Source: Isosphaeraceae bacterium (lineage in GTDB: Bacteria > Planctomycetota > Planctomycetia > Isosphaerales > Isosphaeraceae). Taken from it: a stretch of DNA of 60,406 nucleotides. Under the pieces are notes generated by a model. That model searched no databases. It saw only the letters and a list, made by a program, of their open reading frames with translations, and was not told where the DNA came from. The position numbers and the translations under genes are program-made. This document shows positions 1 through 10,200 of the stretch, one piece after another. The stretch spans positions 1 to 60,406 of the forward strand of contig JANXSX010000137.1 of the NCBI GenBank assembly GCA_025356475.1, given 5' to 3'. The first letter of the stretch is position 1. Every line of letters begins with the position of its first letter.

Positions 1-375
1 GACCAGAGCCCTCCTGGAGAACACGGGACAGCCGGGAGATCTTCGCTCGCGAACCTGGTTTCTTTGCAAGAAATGAGCGGAACTTGCCAATGCAGTCGTA
101 GCCCACACGCAGGGGGATTGCAGGTCCGACCCTTCACTCACCGGGAGAAGGGAGAGATACGACTTTGCAACTCTCCTGGATCGATTCGAAAGGGCCTAGA
201 CATGGGGATTCGTGACTGACAGAATACCTCATGATCGGTCGGTGGGCAGAACGTGGCGAGGGGTCGTGCGTTCGTGCCCGCCGGTCGGCTTTTTTCTCCC
301 GCCCCAGCCGGCGGATTGGGCGAGATGCTCGGGTCTCATCCATCGCGCTTTGGGTCCTCAGTTGGAGTTTTTCCG
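1..375. other. Intergenic region, possible IS-end relic
   Basis: No coding region is supported here. An 18-bp stretch at 161-178 matches the right terminal repeat of the ISAs1-type element at 17453-17470 with two adjacent mismatches, and a similar GGGAG-rich segment precedes both. This may be a solo or decayed IS end, but no transposase remnant was recognised in bases 1-160. The rest is upstream sequence of the large cytochrome-type gene that begins at 376. Confidence 0.3.
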
Positions 376-3300
376 ATGTCGCATCGCCTCAGGTCGCGTC
401 GGGGCCTTGCGCTCCTGGCGCTCGGGTTTGTGTCGATCAACCTCGCCGGGCAAACCGCACGCGGGCAGATCTCTGCGGAAGAGTCCGCCAAGAAGACCAA
501 GCCTGCCCCGGGCCTTGAGGCAACCCTTTGGGCCAGCGAGCCCATGGTCGTCAACCCGACAGGTATGGATATCGACTCACGCGGGCGTGTCTGGGTCGCG
601 GAAGGACTCAACTATCGACTGACCCGAGGCCGGAACAAGGAATTCCCGCTCCTGGAAGAAGCCGACCGGATCAAGATCCTCGAAGATACCGACGGCGACG
701 GCAAAGCCGACAAGATGACCGTCTTCGCCGACCGCATCTTTCCGATCCCGATGGGGATCGCCGTGGAAGAGAAGTACGACAAAACCGGCAAATATGTGGG
801 CTGTAAAGTCTACGTTGGCAACAGCCCCAATCTGATGGTTTTTGAAGATACCGACGGCGATGATAAGGCCGACAAGCGTTACGCCTTACTGACCGGATTC
901 GGTGGCGTCGATAGCGATCACGGTGTCCATGGCCCTATCCTTGGGCTCGATGGCAAGCTCTACTTTACGCATGGTGACGGTTGCTGCTCGGTCCAGCCCA
1001 ACAAGTCGGAGATGACCCAGAACTTTGACGTGACCGATGCGTCGGGCAGGCATGTCAAGAGTGACCAACTCGGCAACACGATGCGGGTGAATCGCGACGG
1101 CACCCAGTTCGAAGTGATCGCCGACCGCCAGCGGAATAACTATGAGACCTCGCTCAACTCGTTCGGTAACATCTTCACGTCTGACAACGACGACGATGGC
1201 AACCGAGGTTGCCGCGTGATCTGGGTGATGGACGGCGGTGCCTATGGGTATCGAACGCCGGGAAGCCCTCGCCACTGGGGTGAGGATGTCCCTGGAAGTG
1301 TTCCCAAGATCGTAGGGACCGGCAACGGTAGCCCCAGCGGAATCATGGTTTACGAAGGCGAACTACTCGGCGATGACTATCGCGGTTCGGTTTTCGAGGC
1401 CGACGCGGGGACTCGCCAGATCAACCACTTCCCGATCACTCGCAAAGGTGCTGCATTCCGGACTGAGTATAAGGTTCTGCTCACGAGCGATGATCCCTGG
1501 TTCCGGCCGATCGACATGACCGCCGCCCCCGACGGCTCGGTCTTCGTCGCCGACTGGTACGACGCCGGTGTCGGTGGACACGGCTTCAAGGACCAGACAA
1601 CCGGACGGATCTATCGGGTTGCCCCCAAGGGGAACAAGGCTACGAAACCGAACCCGGACTTCAAGACTGCACGAGGTTTGCTCGCCGCACTCGATTCCCC
1701 ATGCGTTGCCTCGCAGTTCGCAGCTCGTGAACGCTTGGTCTTGACCGACCCAAAGGACCCGGTGCGGGTCGCTACGATCGAAGGCATGATCAAACTCACG
1801 GCCGGACTGGATCTTGCCTCTCCAGAGAACGGTCAGATCTCGATTTTGGCCGCACGAGCGTTGCAAGTGCTGTATGGACTGGGCGATGAGCATGCCATCA
1901 GGGTGGCACTCCGGGCCAAAGATGCCAGGTTCCGCGAGCAGGCTGTGCGGATGCTCGGGCGCGATTGCCGCGACAACGGATCGGTCGAATACACTAAGCC
2001 CGAAGCTAAGCTCCCTCCCCCCGCCGAAAAGTACCTCAAGGATCTTCTGCCGTTGGCAAATGACCCCGATGCTGGTGTCCGCCGAGAGCTGATCCTGGCC
2101 CTTCGCAACATGCCGACGGATCAGGTGGGTGACGCCCTTAAGATCCTGGCACGCCACTGGGATGGACAAGATCGCTGGTACCTTGAAGCGCTCGGGTTGG
2201 CGTTCCAGAAGCGTGAGAGTGATTACATCACTTCGCTTTTTGATGGCAAACTCTTCGGCGACCTCGATCTCCCCAAGTCCGGCACAGAGAAGAATGTCGC
2301 TCTCCCTCCCTATTTCCCAGTCGATCGTAACGAAGCGTTCATGGGTTTGAAGGACGAACTTCCCCCCGCGACGCCCCTGTCGAAGACCTTGGGCTTGGCC
2401 TGGCGGCTCCATCGAGCGGAAGTCCTGCCTCTTCTGGGACGGATCTATCCTGAGTTAGTCAGTAGTCCGCTCCAGCAGGCGGGTGACGATGTGCTCAAGC
2501 AGATCTCCGACCCTGCCGCCGCTGTGACCCTAGCGCAGATCGTCACGAGAACGACCGACACTTTCCGTAAGAAACAACTTCTGGACACACTCGGCAAGCG
2601 GCTTGATGGCTCGTGGAAAGAGGCTCGCAACGCAAAGCCGATTGTCCAGGCGATCGAGTCAGCTATGCATGATCCCAAGACGCGGGCTGAGGGGATCAGC
2701 CTTGCAGCCTCGACCGGGGATGCCCGCTACGCCCAGAACTTCTATGAAGTGGCGGAAGACACCAAGGTTAGCGAAGAGGTCCGGGTCGCCGCAGTAGAAG
2801 GGATTGGCAAGCTCAAGCCACCTCGGGCCCAGGATGTCCTCAATCGACTGATCGGTGCTTCCCGCGTTGCCACCAGCTCGAACGCCGTCTCTGAGGCGGC
2901 AATCCGAGTCCTGCCCGATATCGAGGATGCCCGATCCAAGCTCACCAGCTTGATGCTCGACGAGAAGCTTCCCCTCGGCCTTCGTCGCGAGGCTCTTCGT
3001 ACCTTCGCTCGCAAAGGGGACGGAGGTCTGACCCTCCTGGCGATGGCCAAGGAGAACAAACTCCCCAAGGAGCTCCTCACGGAAGCCACGACCGTCGTTC
3101 ACACCCACGCCGATCGTCGAGTTCGCGACGAGGCTGCCAAGATTCTCCCACTCCCCAAGTCAGCCAATGGCCGGACTTTGCCGAGTGTGTTTGAACTGAT
3201 TCGCCAGGAAGGTAAGGCCGATCGTGGTCAGCTTGTCTTCTTCCGGGAGGGGACCAATTCGTGCTCAGCCTGCCATCGAGTCCAAGGGCGAGGCAACTGG

Positions 3301-4071
3301 ATTGGGCCCGATCTTTCGACGATCGGCGTCAAGTATGGTCGCGAAGAACTCTTCCGGTCGATCCTCAACCCGAGCGCGGCCATCGGCTATAACTATCGCT
3401 CACAAGTTGTGGCGATGCACGATGGTCGCGTGATTACTGGTTTGCCTGTCGAGGAATCACCAGACCGGCTGATCCTCAAGACCGCTGAGGGCAAGAGGAT
3501 CACGATCAAGCCGAGCGAGGTTGAGGACCGGAAGACCAGCGAAGTCTCGCTCATGCCCGAGGGGCTGGCCCAAGCAATGACGGATCAGGATCTGGTCGAC
3601 CTGCTCGCATACCTTGAAACGATGAAGAAACCCGTTTCGATCGTCGGTCAATATGCCGCTATCGGCCCAATGACCCTCAAGATGCTCCCGCCCGCGCCTG
3701 AGATCGCTACCCAGGCATACTCCTGGAACCGGCTCGGTGCGAATGCGGAGAGTCTCGCCGATCACAGCACGTTCTCGGGGGACGACCCCGCCAAGGTGGC
3801 GGTTCTTGAAGTCCCAGTCTTCTCCTCCGAGGAGCAGGAGGCCAAGCTCGTCATCGACGTGAAGGCCGAGGTCAAAGCGTTCCTTAACGGGAAGGAGATT
3901 GTCCTGAAGACTTCCCCTGAAGATCCCACCCTGTCGACCACGCTCACCATTCCCCAAGGACAAAGTACCCTGATGCTTTGGGTTCCCGGTGGCAGTAAGT
4001 CTCCGACGGTAGTGACAACTTTGGTGGCCGCGAAACCCCTTGAGTTCTCGGTGAGTGGAGCTGCCAAGTAA
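376..4071 (+). CDS. PVC-type haem-binding CxxCH protein with HEAT repeats (secreted)
   Basis: About 1231 residues. The reading frame is open from 253, but ATG 376 gives a good signal peptide (Arg-rich start, then a Leu/Ala core, MSHRLRSRRGLALLALGF), so 376 is chosen. Roughly residues 45-420 form a six-bladed propeller of the 'membrane-bound dehydrogenase' type with Asp-rich loops (DTDGDGKADK, DTDGDDKADK). The middle is helical HEAT-like repeat. Near residue 963 there is one c-type haem motif, CSACH, followed by GPDLSTIG and a distal MPEGLAQAM segment typical of this planctomycete family. The C-terminal ~120 residues look like a beta-sandwich. The family is assumed to act in the periplasm as a haem-bearing enzyme, perhaps a sugar or alcohol oxidation protein; the substrate is unknown. 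A strong terminator follows, so it is probably transcribed alone. A paralogue lies at 7256-10984. Confidence 0.9.
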   Translation: MSHRLRSRRGLALLALGFVSINLAGQTARGQISAEESAKKTKPAPGLEATLWASEPMVVNPTGMDIDSRGRVWVAEGLNYRLTRGRNKEFPLLEEADRIKILEDTDGDGKADKMTVFADRIFPIPMGIAVEEKYDKTGKYVGCKVYVGNSPNLMVFEDTDGDDKADKRYALLTGFGGVDSDHGVHGPILGLDGKLYFTHGDGCCSVQPNKSEMTQNFDVTDASGRHVKSDQLGNTMRVNRDGTQFEVIADRQRNNYETSLNSFGNIFTSDNDDDGNRGCRVIWVMDGGAYGYRTPGSPRHWGEDVPGSVPKIVGTGNGSPSGIMVYEGELLGDDYRGSVFEADAGTRQINHFPITRKGAAFRTEYKVLLTSDDPWFRPIDMTAAPDGSVFVADWYDAGVGGHGFKDQTTGRIYRVAPKGNKATKPNPDFKTARGLLAALDSPCVASQFAARERLVLTDPKDPVRVATIEGMIKLTAGLDLASPENGQISILAARALQVLYGLGDEHAIRVALRAKDARFREQAVRMLGRDCRDNGSVEYTKPEAKLPPPAEKYLKDLLPLANDPDAGVRRELILALRNMPTDQVGDALKILARHWDGQDRWYLEALGLAFQKRESDYITSLFDGKLFGDLDLPKSGTEKNVALPPYFPVDRNEAFMGLKDELPPATPLSKTLGLAWRLHRAEVLPLLGRIYPELVSSPLQQAGDDVLKQISDPAAAVTLAQIVTRTTDTFRKKQLLDTLGKRLDGSWKEARNAKPIVQAIESAMHDPKTRAEGISLAASTGDARYAQNFYEVAEDTKVSEEVRVAAVEGIGKLKPPRAQDVLNRLIGASRVATSSNAVSEAAIRVLPDIEDARSKLTSLMLDEKLPLGLRREALRTFARKGDGGLTLLAMAKENKLPKELLTEATTVVHTHADRRVRDEAAKILPLPKSANGRTLPSVFELIRQEGKADRGQLVFFREGTNSCSACHRVQGRGNWIGPDLSTIGVKYGREELFRSILNPSAAIGYNYRSQVVAMHDGRVITGLPVEESPDRLILKTAEGKRITIKPSEVEDRKTSEVSLMPEGLAQAMTDQDLVDLLAYLETMKKPVSIVGQYAAIGPMTLKMLPPAPEIATQAYSWNRLGANAESLADHSTFSGDDPAKVAVLEVPVFSSEEQEAKLVIDVKAEVKAFLNGKEIVLKTSPEDPTLSTTLTIPQGQSTLMLWVPGGSKSPTVVTTLVAAKPLEFSVSGAAK

Positions 4072-4098
4072 TTAGGTGTGTGCGGATCATTCTCGAAG

Positions 4099-4153
4099 CC
4101 GCAGGACTTGATCTAGGGGATTCGCCCATGTGATCATGTCCTGCGGATTTTTT
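4099..4153 (+). terminator. Rho-independent terminator
   Basis: A perfect 9-bp stem (CCGCAGGAC / GTCCTGCGG) encloses a long loop and is followed by a run of six T. It lies 28 bp after the stop of the upstream cytochrome-type gene and separates it from galE. Confidence 0.75.
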
Positions 4154-4216
4154 GTACCGATACCTGTCGTGTTCGTATGCAGAACAGCCCCGTCTCACCC
4201 TTCAGGCTTGGCACTC

Positions 4217-5206
4217 ATGCGTATTCTTGTCATCGGTGGCGCAGGCTACATTGGTAGCCATGCCGTTCGGCATCTCATCGAGCACGGACACGATGTCCTG
4301 GTCTTCGATAACCTGTGTCTCGGTCATGCCAAAGCGGTACCGGAAGGGCGACTGATCCGTGGCGACCTGGCCGAACGCGCCGAGATCGAAGCAGCCTTGC
4401 GCAATCACTCGATTGAATCCGTCATGCATTTCGCCGCGTTTGCTTCGGTTCCTGAGAGCGTCCAACATCCCGACAAATATTATGCGAATAACGTCGTCGG
4501 AACGCTCAACCTGCTCAACGCTATGCGCTCGACGGGCGTAGCCCGGATCGTCTTCTCAAGCACGTGCGCGGTGTACGGAATCCCCGACAAAGTGCCGATG
4601 ACCGAAGAGACTCCCAAAGCCCCGATCAACCCCTACGGCTTTAGCAAGCTCGTCATCGAGCGAGCCCTGGCCGATTATGCTCATGCCTATGGGATCGGCT
4701 ATACTGCTCTCCGTTACTTCAATGCCTGCGGCGCTGCTGCCGATGGCTCGATTGGCGAAGACCACACACCCGAAGGCCACTTAATCCCTGTTTGCCTGGA
4801 GGTTGCACTCGGCAAACGCCCCTCAATCCAGATGACGGGTATCGACTACCCGACTCCCGATGGGACCTGCATCCGTGACTATATCCATGTCGAAGATCTG
4901 GCCAATGCTCACCTGAAAGCGCTCGAGCGAATCGTTCCCGGGCAAGGCAAGATCTACAACCTCGGGACCGGCTCTGGCTTCAGCGTGAGACAGGTGGTCG
5001 AGTCCGCCCGAAGGGTCACAGGCCAGTCGATTCCCGCGATCGAAGCCCCCCGCCGAGCGGGTGATCCCCCCGCGCTAGTCGCGGCCCCCGAACTCGCTAG
5101 GCGAGAACTAGGCTGGACGGCCAAATACACCGACATCGATACGATCGTCGGCTCTGCCTGGAACTGGCACAAGCACCACCCACGCGGATATGACGATCGA
5201 GGTTGA
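4217..5206 (+). CDS. galE: UDP-glucose 4-epimerase
   Basis: 329 residues, the normal length for GalE. It interconverts UDP-glucose and UDP-galactose using bound NAD+ (extended SDR family) and supplies galactose units for surface polysaccharide. Visible features are the N-terminal nucleotide-binding GGAGYIGSH, the SSTCAVYG segment with the catalytic Ser/Thr, the YGFSK stretch carrying the catalytic Tyr and Lys, and the RYFNACGA and GDGTCIRDYIHV-type motifs. The frame is open from 4130, but ATG 4217 places the Rossmann motif at residues 6-14, as in known GalE, so it is preferred. The gene converges on a methyltransferase/glycosyltransferase pair with only 21 bp between the stops, which suggests a small cell-envelope glycan neighbourhood. 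Confidence 0.93.
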   Translation: MRILVIGGAGYIGSHAVRHLIEHGHDVLVFDNLCLGHAKAVPEGRLIRGDLAERAEIEAALRNHSIESVMHFAAFASVPESVQHPDKYYANNVVGTLNLLNAMRSTGVARIVFSSTCAVYGIPDKVPMTEETPKAPINPYGFSKLVIERALADYAHAYGIGYTALRYFNACGAAADGSIGEDHTPEGHLIPVCLEVALGKRPSIQMTGIDYPTPDGTCIRDYIHVEDLANAHLKALERIVPGQGKIYNLGTGSGFSVRQVVESARRVTGQSIPAIEAPRRAGDPPALVAAPELARRELGWTAKYTDIDTIVGSAWNWHKHHPRGYDDRG

Positions 5207-5227
5207 CCCGGCTAAATCAGTTGAGGG

Positions 5228-5830
5228 TCAGGACACATTTAGTCGGGTGACGAAATGGAGTCCGCGACCAAAGACCCAGCTCGCCCACCAGGGATAGAGC
5301 CCGACCCGATCGATCCATACGCTCGGTTTGAGCCCAAGCTTCTGCCAGGCGGCCTGCCACTTTGCGAGCGGCCAGTAGTTATAGGGCAAGGCCACTCCAT
5401 AGCGGGCATTGCTGACCGTATCCATAAACTTCAGGGTCGGATATGCGAGAAATCCATTCATCGTGTGATCCTTGATCACTACGGCCTGGCTCGCCACTCG
5501 GGCCGATTCGGTCAGAAGCTCGTTGGGATCGTCGGTGTGATGGAGGACATCGACAAACATCACGACATCAAACGAACGATCATCAAAGGGGAGCTTATGC
5601 CCGTCGAAATAGCTGACCGGAATCGCCGTCCCCGGTCGAACCAACACGTCGACACCCTCAAGCCGAACATCAGGGCGCATCTGACCGATCAAGGATGCGA
5701 GTTTGCCGTCCCCGCAGCCAACGTCGAGAACGCGAGCGTTCTCAGGTAGCATTTCCGCAATATGTTTGGCAAGAATCGACACCCGTCGAACGTGAACATA
5801 GCTGCCATGAACTTGTGAGATTAGCGACAT
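5228..5830 (-). CDS. Class I SAM-dependent methyltransferase
   Basis: 200 residues, Methyltransf_11-like. Motif I is VLDVGCGDGKLASLIG near residues 35-50, followed by an acidic strand-2 end (LEGVDV) and SFDVVMFVDVLHHTDD (motif II/III region). These identify an SAM-binding Rossmann fold. The C-terminus has aromatic residues (YNYWPLAKWQAAW) of the kind seen in small-molecule or lipid-linked methyltransferases. It lies 4 bp downstream of a membrane glycosyltransferase gene on the same strand, so the two are almost certainly co-transcribed and may modify the same lipid-linked sugar. The acceptor cannot be told from sequence. Confidence 0.85.
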   Translation of the reverse strand: MSLISQVHGSYVHVRRVSILAKHIAEMLPENARVLDVGCGDGKLASLIGQMRPDVRLEGVDVLVRPGTAIPVSYFDGHKLPFDDRSFDVVMFVDVLHHTDDPNELLTESARVASQAVVIKDHTMNGFLAYPTLKFMDTVSNARYGVALPYNYWPLAKWQAAWQKLGLKPSVWIDRVGLYPWWASWVFGRGLHFVTRLNVS

Positions 5831-5834
5831 GGGT

Positions 5835-7013
5835 CTATTTCCGTCCTAGGCCCAGAAGGCTCACAAAGAAGCTGTTCATCAGGGTCTGGAACCCCAGGAC
5901 CAACGCGAGGACTGCGGGGATCGTCACGCGCATGACCTTGGCATAGTCGAGCGGACCGAAACCAGTCCCTCCCCAGATCGTCAGGGCGAAAAGCGTTCCG
6001 CCAAAGCCTAGAGCCAACAGAACCGCAGCAATCGCCAGCCCGGTTTCGAGCGTGATCACACGGAAGAGCCGATCGAGACGAGGATCAGGAGGCATCAGTC
6101 CCGCCGTAATCGCAAAGGTCTTACTGAAGACGGCGAACGTCACCGCCTGATAGCCCACCATCACAGCGGCCGCCGCAAACAGGAGCGTATGGGCATCGAA
6201 CTTCACGGGCCCAATCGTGAGAGGACCGGGGATCAACAGGCCCCCCACAACTGTCCCCAGTGCGATCAAGACGAGTCCGGGATAGAGGAATAGCCAACGC
6301 GGTGAATAGAGAAGCATGAAACGCAAGGTACGCCAACCATCGCGCCAGCTTCGCAGGTGGGGGGGGCGGCTTCTCCCGTCGGGCCAGAGCGGGGTCGGAA
6401 CCTCGGTCATCTTCATGTTGAGCATCGTCGCCTTGACGATCATCTCGTAAGCGTATTCCATGCCTGTCGACCGTAGGTCCATCCGTTCAATCGCATCTTT
6501 GCGAAACCCACGAAGGCCACAATAAAAGTCGCCGAACGGGGCCCGAAAGAACAGGCGGCCAATGAACGTCAGCACTGGGTTGCCGAAGTATTTGTGGAGT
6601 GGGGGCATCGCCCCCTTCTGGATTCCGCCTCGAAAGCGGTTCCCCATCACCAGGTCGTAACCCTTCCTCAATTCGGTTAGAAACTTGGGCGATTCTCGAA
6701 AATCGTAGCTATCATCCGAGTCCCCCATCAAAACGTAGGTTCCCTTTGCGGCAGCGATCGCACCTCGCAAGGCGTTGCCATAGCCCCGGTCTGGGATTGC
6801 GATCACGCGAGCCCCTAAACTCGTCGCGATCGCCTGAGAACCGTCCGTGCTCCCGTTATCACCAATCACAACTTCGCCGGCGATTCCATGCTGAGCGAAG
6901 GTCTCGTTTGCCTTCTTGATACAAGTACCGAGCGTCTCAGCCTCGTTCAGGCAGGGCATCACGACGGTGAGTTCGACGTGGGATTCAAGCCTTGGGACCG
7001 CGTCTGACGTCAC
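5835..7013 (-). CDS. Membrane glycosyltransferase, family 2 (DPM1/GtrB-like)
   Basis: 392 residues. The N-terminal ~230 residues are a GT-A domain with VVMPCLNEAETLG, the GDNGSTDGS nucleotide site and a DxD-type motif in MGDSDDSYDF, all typical of polyprenyl-phosphate sugar transferases. The C-terminal third has about four membrane helices (e.g. WLFLYPGLVLIALGTVVGG, LLFAAAAVMVGYQAV, a Gly/Leu-rich helix, and one near the end). The start is GTG at 7013 with only a weak ribosome binding site; no better in-frame ATG precedes the catalytic domain. It probably moves a sugar from UDP/GDP to a lipid carrier at the inner membrane, in an operon with the methyltransferase 4 bp downstream. It is divergent from the second cytochrome-type gene, with a 242-bp shared upstream region. 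Confidence 0.88.
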   Translation of the reverse strand: MTSDAVPRLESHVELTVVMPCLNEAETLGTCIKKANETFAQHGIAGEVVIGDNGSTDGSQAIATSLGARVIAIPDRGYGNALRGAIAAAKGTYVLMGDSDDSYDFRESPKFLTELRKGYDLVMGNRFRGGIQKGAMPPLHKYFGNPVLTFIGRLFFRAPFGDFYCGLRGFRKDAIERMDLRSTGMEYAYEMIVKATMLNMKMTEVPTPLWPDGRSRPPHLRSWRDGWRTLRFMLLYSPRWLFLYPGLVLIALGTVVGGLLIPGPLTIGPVKFDAHTLLFAAAAVMVGYQAVTFAVFSKTFAITAGLMPPDPRLDRLFRVITLETGLAIAAVLLALGFGGTLFALTIWGGTGFGPLDYAKVMRVTIPAVLALVLGFQTLMNSFFVSLLGLGRK

Positions 7014-7255
7014 GAAAGAGCCTCGTCAACCAGCAGGGGATCATCGACAACTACGTCTAAAGCTTCGCTTGGAACGCTAGCACGCCGGTGATCCCGTGTC
7101 AACGCAGTCGCTGTTTCTGAATTGCATGCGCATATCTGTGAAGATTGATTATCGCCTCGCCCCACGCGGCGTGAGTTGAACACGTGGGGCAGGCTGTTGT
7201 AAGATCAAGGATCGCTCGCCTGCCTCGCCCCGCCATCCTGCCAGGATCTTCCCCT

Positions 7256-10200
7256 ATGATCAGCTCTCACGCCCATCTGCGTCGGCGAATCGTCGCCTTC
7301 GTGCTTCTGACCTCCTGGGTCCTGACCCCTCGATCTCAGGCCGCCACTCCCAAAGTGGCCGACGGGTTCTCGATTCGACTGGTCGCGCAGGTCCCCGCAG
7401 TGCGCTCGCCGTGCCAGGTTGCAACCGCGCCCGACGGCTCCTTGTTTGTGGCAGAGGACCCGATGGACCAGGAGGGACCTTACGAGTCGAGGAAGGGGCG
7501 GATCTTAAGGTTTCGCGAGGGGGAGGAGCCCGTTGTCTTCGCGGAAGACTTCCGGGCCATTTTCGGCATGGCCTGGCGAGATGGCGCTCTCTATGTCTCA
7601 CATATGCCGTTTCTATCGGTCCTCAAGGACACCGATAACGATGGTAAAGTCGACTCACGTGTCGAGCTCTTTGCCGACCTGGGAATCGTCAACAATGCTG
7701 GTCTCAACGACCACATCGTCTCGGGCTTGCGTTTCGGGATCGACGGTCGGCTCTACATTTCTGTGGGGGATAAGGGCGTTTACGGGGCGACTGGGCCCGA
7801 TGGGATCAAGGTCCAGTTGAAGGGGGGTGGAGTTCTTCGCTGCAACCCCGATGGGACCAAGCTTGAGATCGTTTCCTCGGGGACACGCAACCATCTCGAA
7901 GCAAATCTCGACGCTCGTGACACGATATTCACTTATGACAATACCGATGATGGCGATGGCTGGTGGACCAGGGTGACCCACCACGTCGATGGGGCCTACT
8001 TCGGTTATCCCTATGACTATCACGATCGGACCGACCGGATGTTGCCCAGAATCGCCGAGTATGGCGGCGGCTCCCCGTGTGGGGCGATCTTCTACGGTGA
8101 GGATGCCTGGCCGGAGAAATACCGGGGCCGGTTGATCTGGTCGGAGTGGGGCAAACGCGCGGTCCGGGCGTTCTCGTTTACGCCCAAAGGGGCCTCGTAT
8201 GAGGTTGGCGACATCATTGAACTCGCTGAGGCGGGGGAGGCGACCGACTTCCGTCCCCTTGACCTCGCACTCTCCTATGACGGGAAGACCGTCTATGTTG
8301 CGGACTGGGGAATGGGAGGGTGGGGCTCCAAGGTTGAAAAGGTCGGCAAGATTTATGCGATCACCTATGATGGTCCCAGCAATCCCGCCCCTCGCGGCAA
8401 GGATTCGGACTCGGCGGATGACCAGATCAAAGCCCTCTCGCACGCTTCGTTCAACGAGCGTTTACGGGGCCAGGCTGCTCTGATCAAAATGGCAAAAGTA
8501 GACGGTCGAATCTTGCCAACCTTGGTCCGCCTGCTCGCCGATCCCGCCACGGACTCGACCGCTGCACGCCACCTCCTCTGGGCCATCGACGCAATCGCAG
8601 GTGGCACCCCCGAGGCGAGCGTACCACTCATCGCCGCCCTCAAGTCGCCGACCTCCGACGTCAGAGCACAGGCTGCAAGGGCGCTGGGAATGCGGTCGGT
8701 GGCGATCGCCGAGGAGCCGCTTCGGGCACTCCTTGGAGACACCGACGTGACCGTGAGACTCCAGGCCATCATCGCGCTGGGACGGATCGGATCGAAGGCA
8801 GCGGTTCCTTACCTGCTCCCCATTCTCGCCGATGCGGACCTCTACCTCGCATTCTCAGCAAAGCAAGCCTTGCGACGAATCGGCTCGTGGGAGCCGGTGG
8901 CGGTGGGCCTCGACTCTACGGATCGTGCGGTTCGGCTTGGGGTCTTGTCCACCTTGGAGTTGGTCTACGATTCTGAGGCGGCCTCCTTGCTCGCGAAGTA
9001 CGCTGCGAATCCCCAGAGGGCAGACGACGAACGGGCCAAAGCCCTGTTTTACCTCGCGCAGACCGCCCGGCAGACCGCACCCTGGGACGGTAAGTGGTGG
9101 GGAACCAGGCCTTCTCGTGGCAAGCCTCCAGGAAAGACGGTCGCATGGGCGGGAACGCCCATTGCGGAAACAGCCGTCCGAACGGCACTCGTCGATCCGA
9201 CAAGCCCGCTCCGTCTCGCCGCCGTGAGTGCGATCCGAGAGATGGGTGAGCGGCAATCACTTCCTACATTGAGAACCCGGTTCACGAGCGAACCCGACAT
9301 GTCGGTGCGGTTGGCGATCGCCGAGACCCTCGGAGTCATGAAGGACGCGGACTCCGTTGGCTTGCTCTCGACCACGCTGAAGGACGCGAAGACTCCGACC
9401 ACCCTCGGCGATGCCGTCGTGAAAAGCCTGGAAATGATCGGTGGTCCCGACTCTGCCAAGGCGCTCGTTGAGCTATTGGATGCACCAACTCTCGATGAGA
9501 ATCGGCTCACCCAACTGATTGGTTGTTTAGGTCGACTCAAGTCGAAGGAAGCTGCGGGTCTATTGGTCGCCCGACTCGGTTCGGAATCGCCCAAGACTCG
9601 GGCTGCTTGTGCGGACGCCCTGGGCCAGATCGGCCAGTCGGAGGGGGTGATTGAACCGCTTCGAGCGCTCCTCAAAGACAAAGACCTCGACGTTCTGAAG
9701 GCGGCGATCACAGCCCTTGTCGCTCTCAAAGACCGAGACTCCGTCCCCGCCCTGATCGCGCTCTCCGAAGTGGACTCCACGCGATTCGATGCGAGTCGGG
9801 CCCTCGCCTCCATGCCCGATGCCCGCGCCATTCGTGTCTATGTCCGAGCCCTTGGAGACAAGAGTCCCGAGCTGCGTGTCGCAGCGTCCAAGGCCTTGGG
9901 AAGCTTCAAAGAGGTTGCGGCTCCGCTACTGGACCAGCTCGCGACGAGAAACGAATTGCCGAGCGTTGCACTTCCCGAACTTCGCAAGGTTTTCAGTACG
10001 CTCGCACCGATCAAAGATTGGCAGATTGTGGGACCATTTCCAATCAACGAGCGTCAACCCTTTAATGCCAATCGGCCGATCGATCTGACCGTAACTATCC
10101 CCGGACCCGACGGTAAGGAGCTGGCTTGGACCCCCACCACAGCGATCGATGATGATGGGCAAGTCGATCTGACGAAGATCTATCACGGCAATATTGATAA

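Noticed and set aside
1363-2412. 349-codon minus-strand frame
   Set aside because: Antisense to the first PVC-type cytochrome gene; no motif and no start context.
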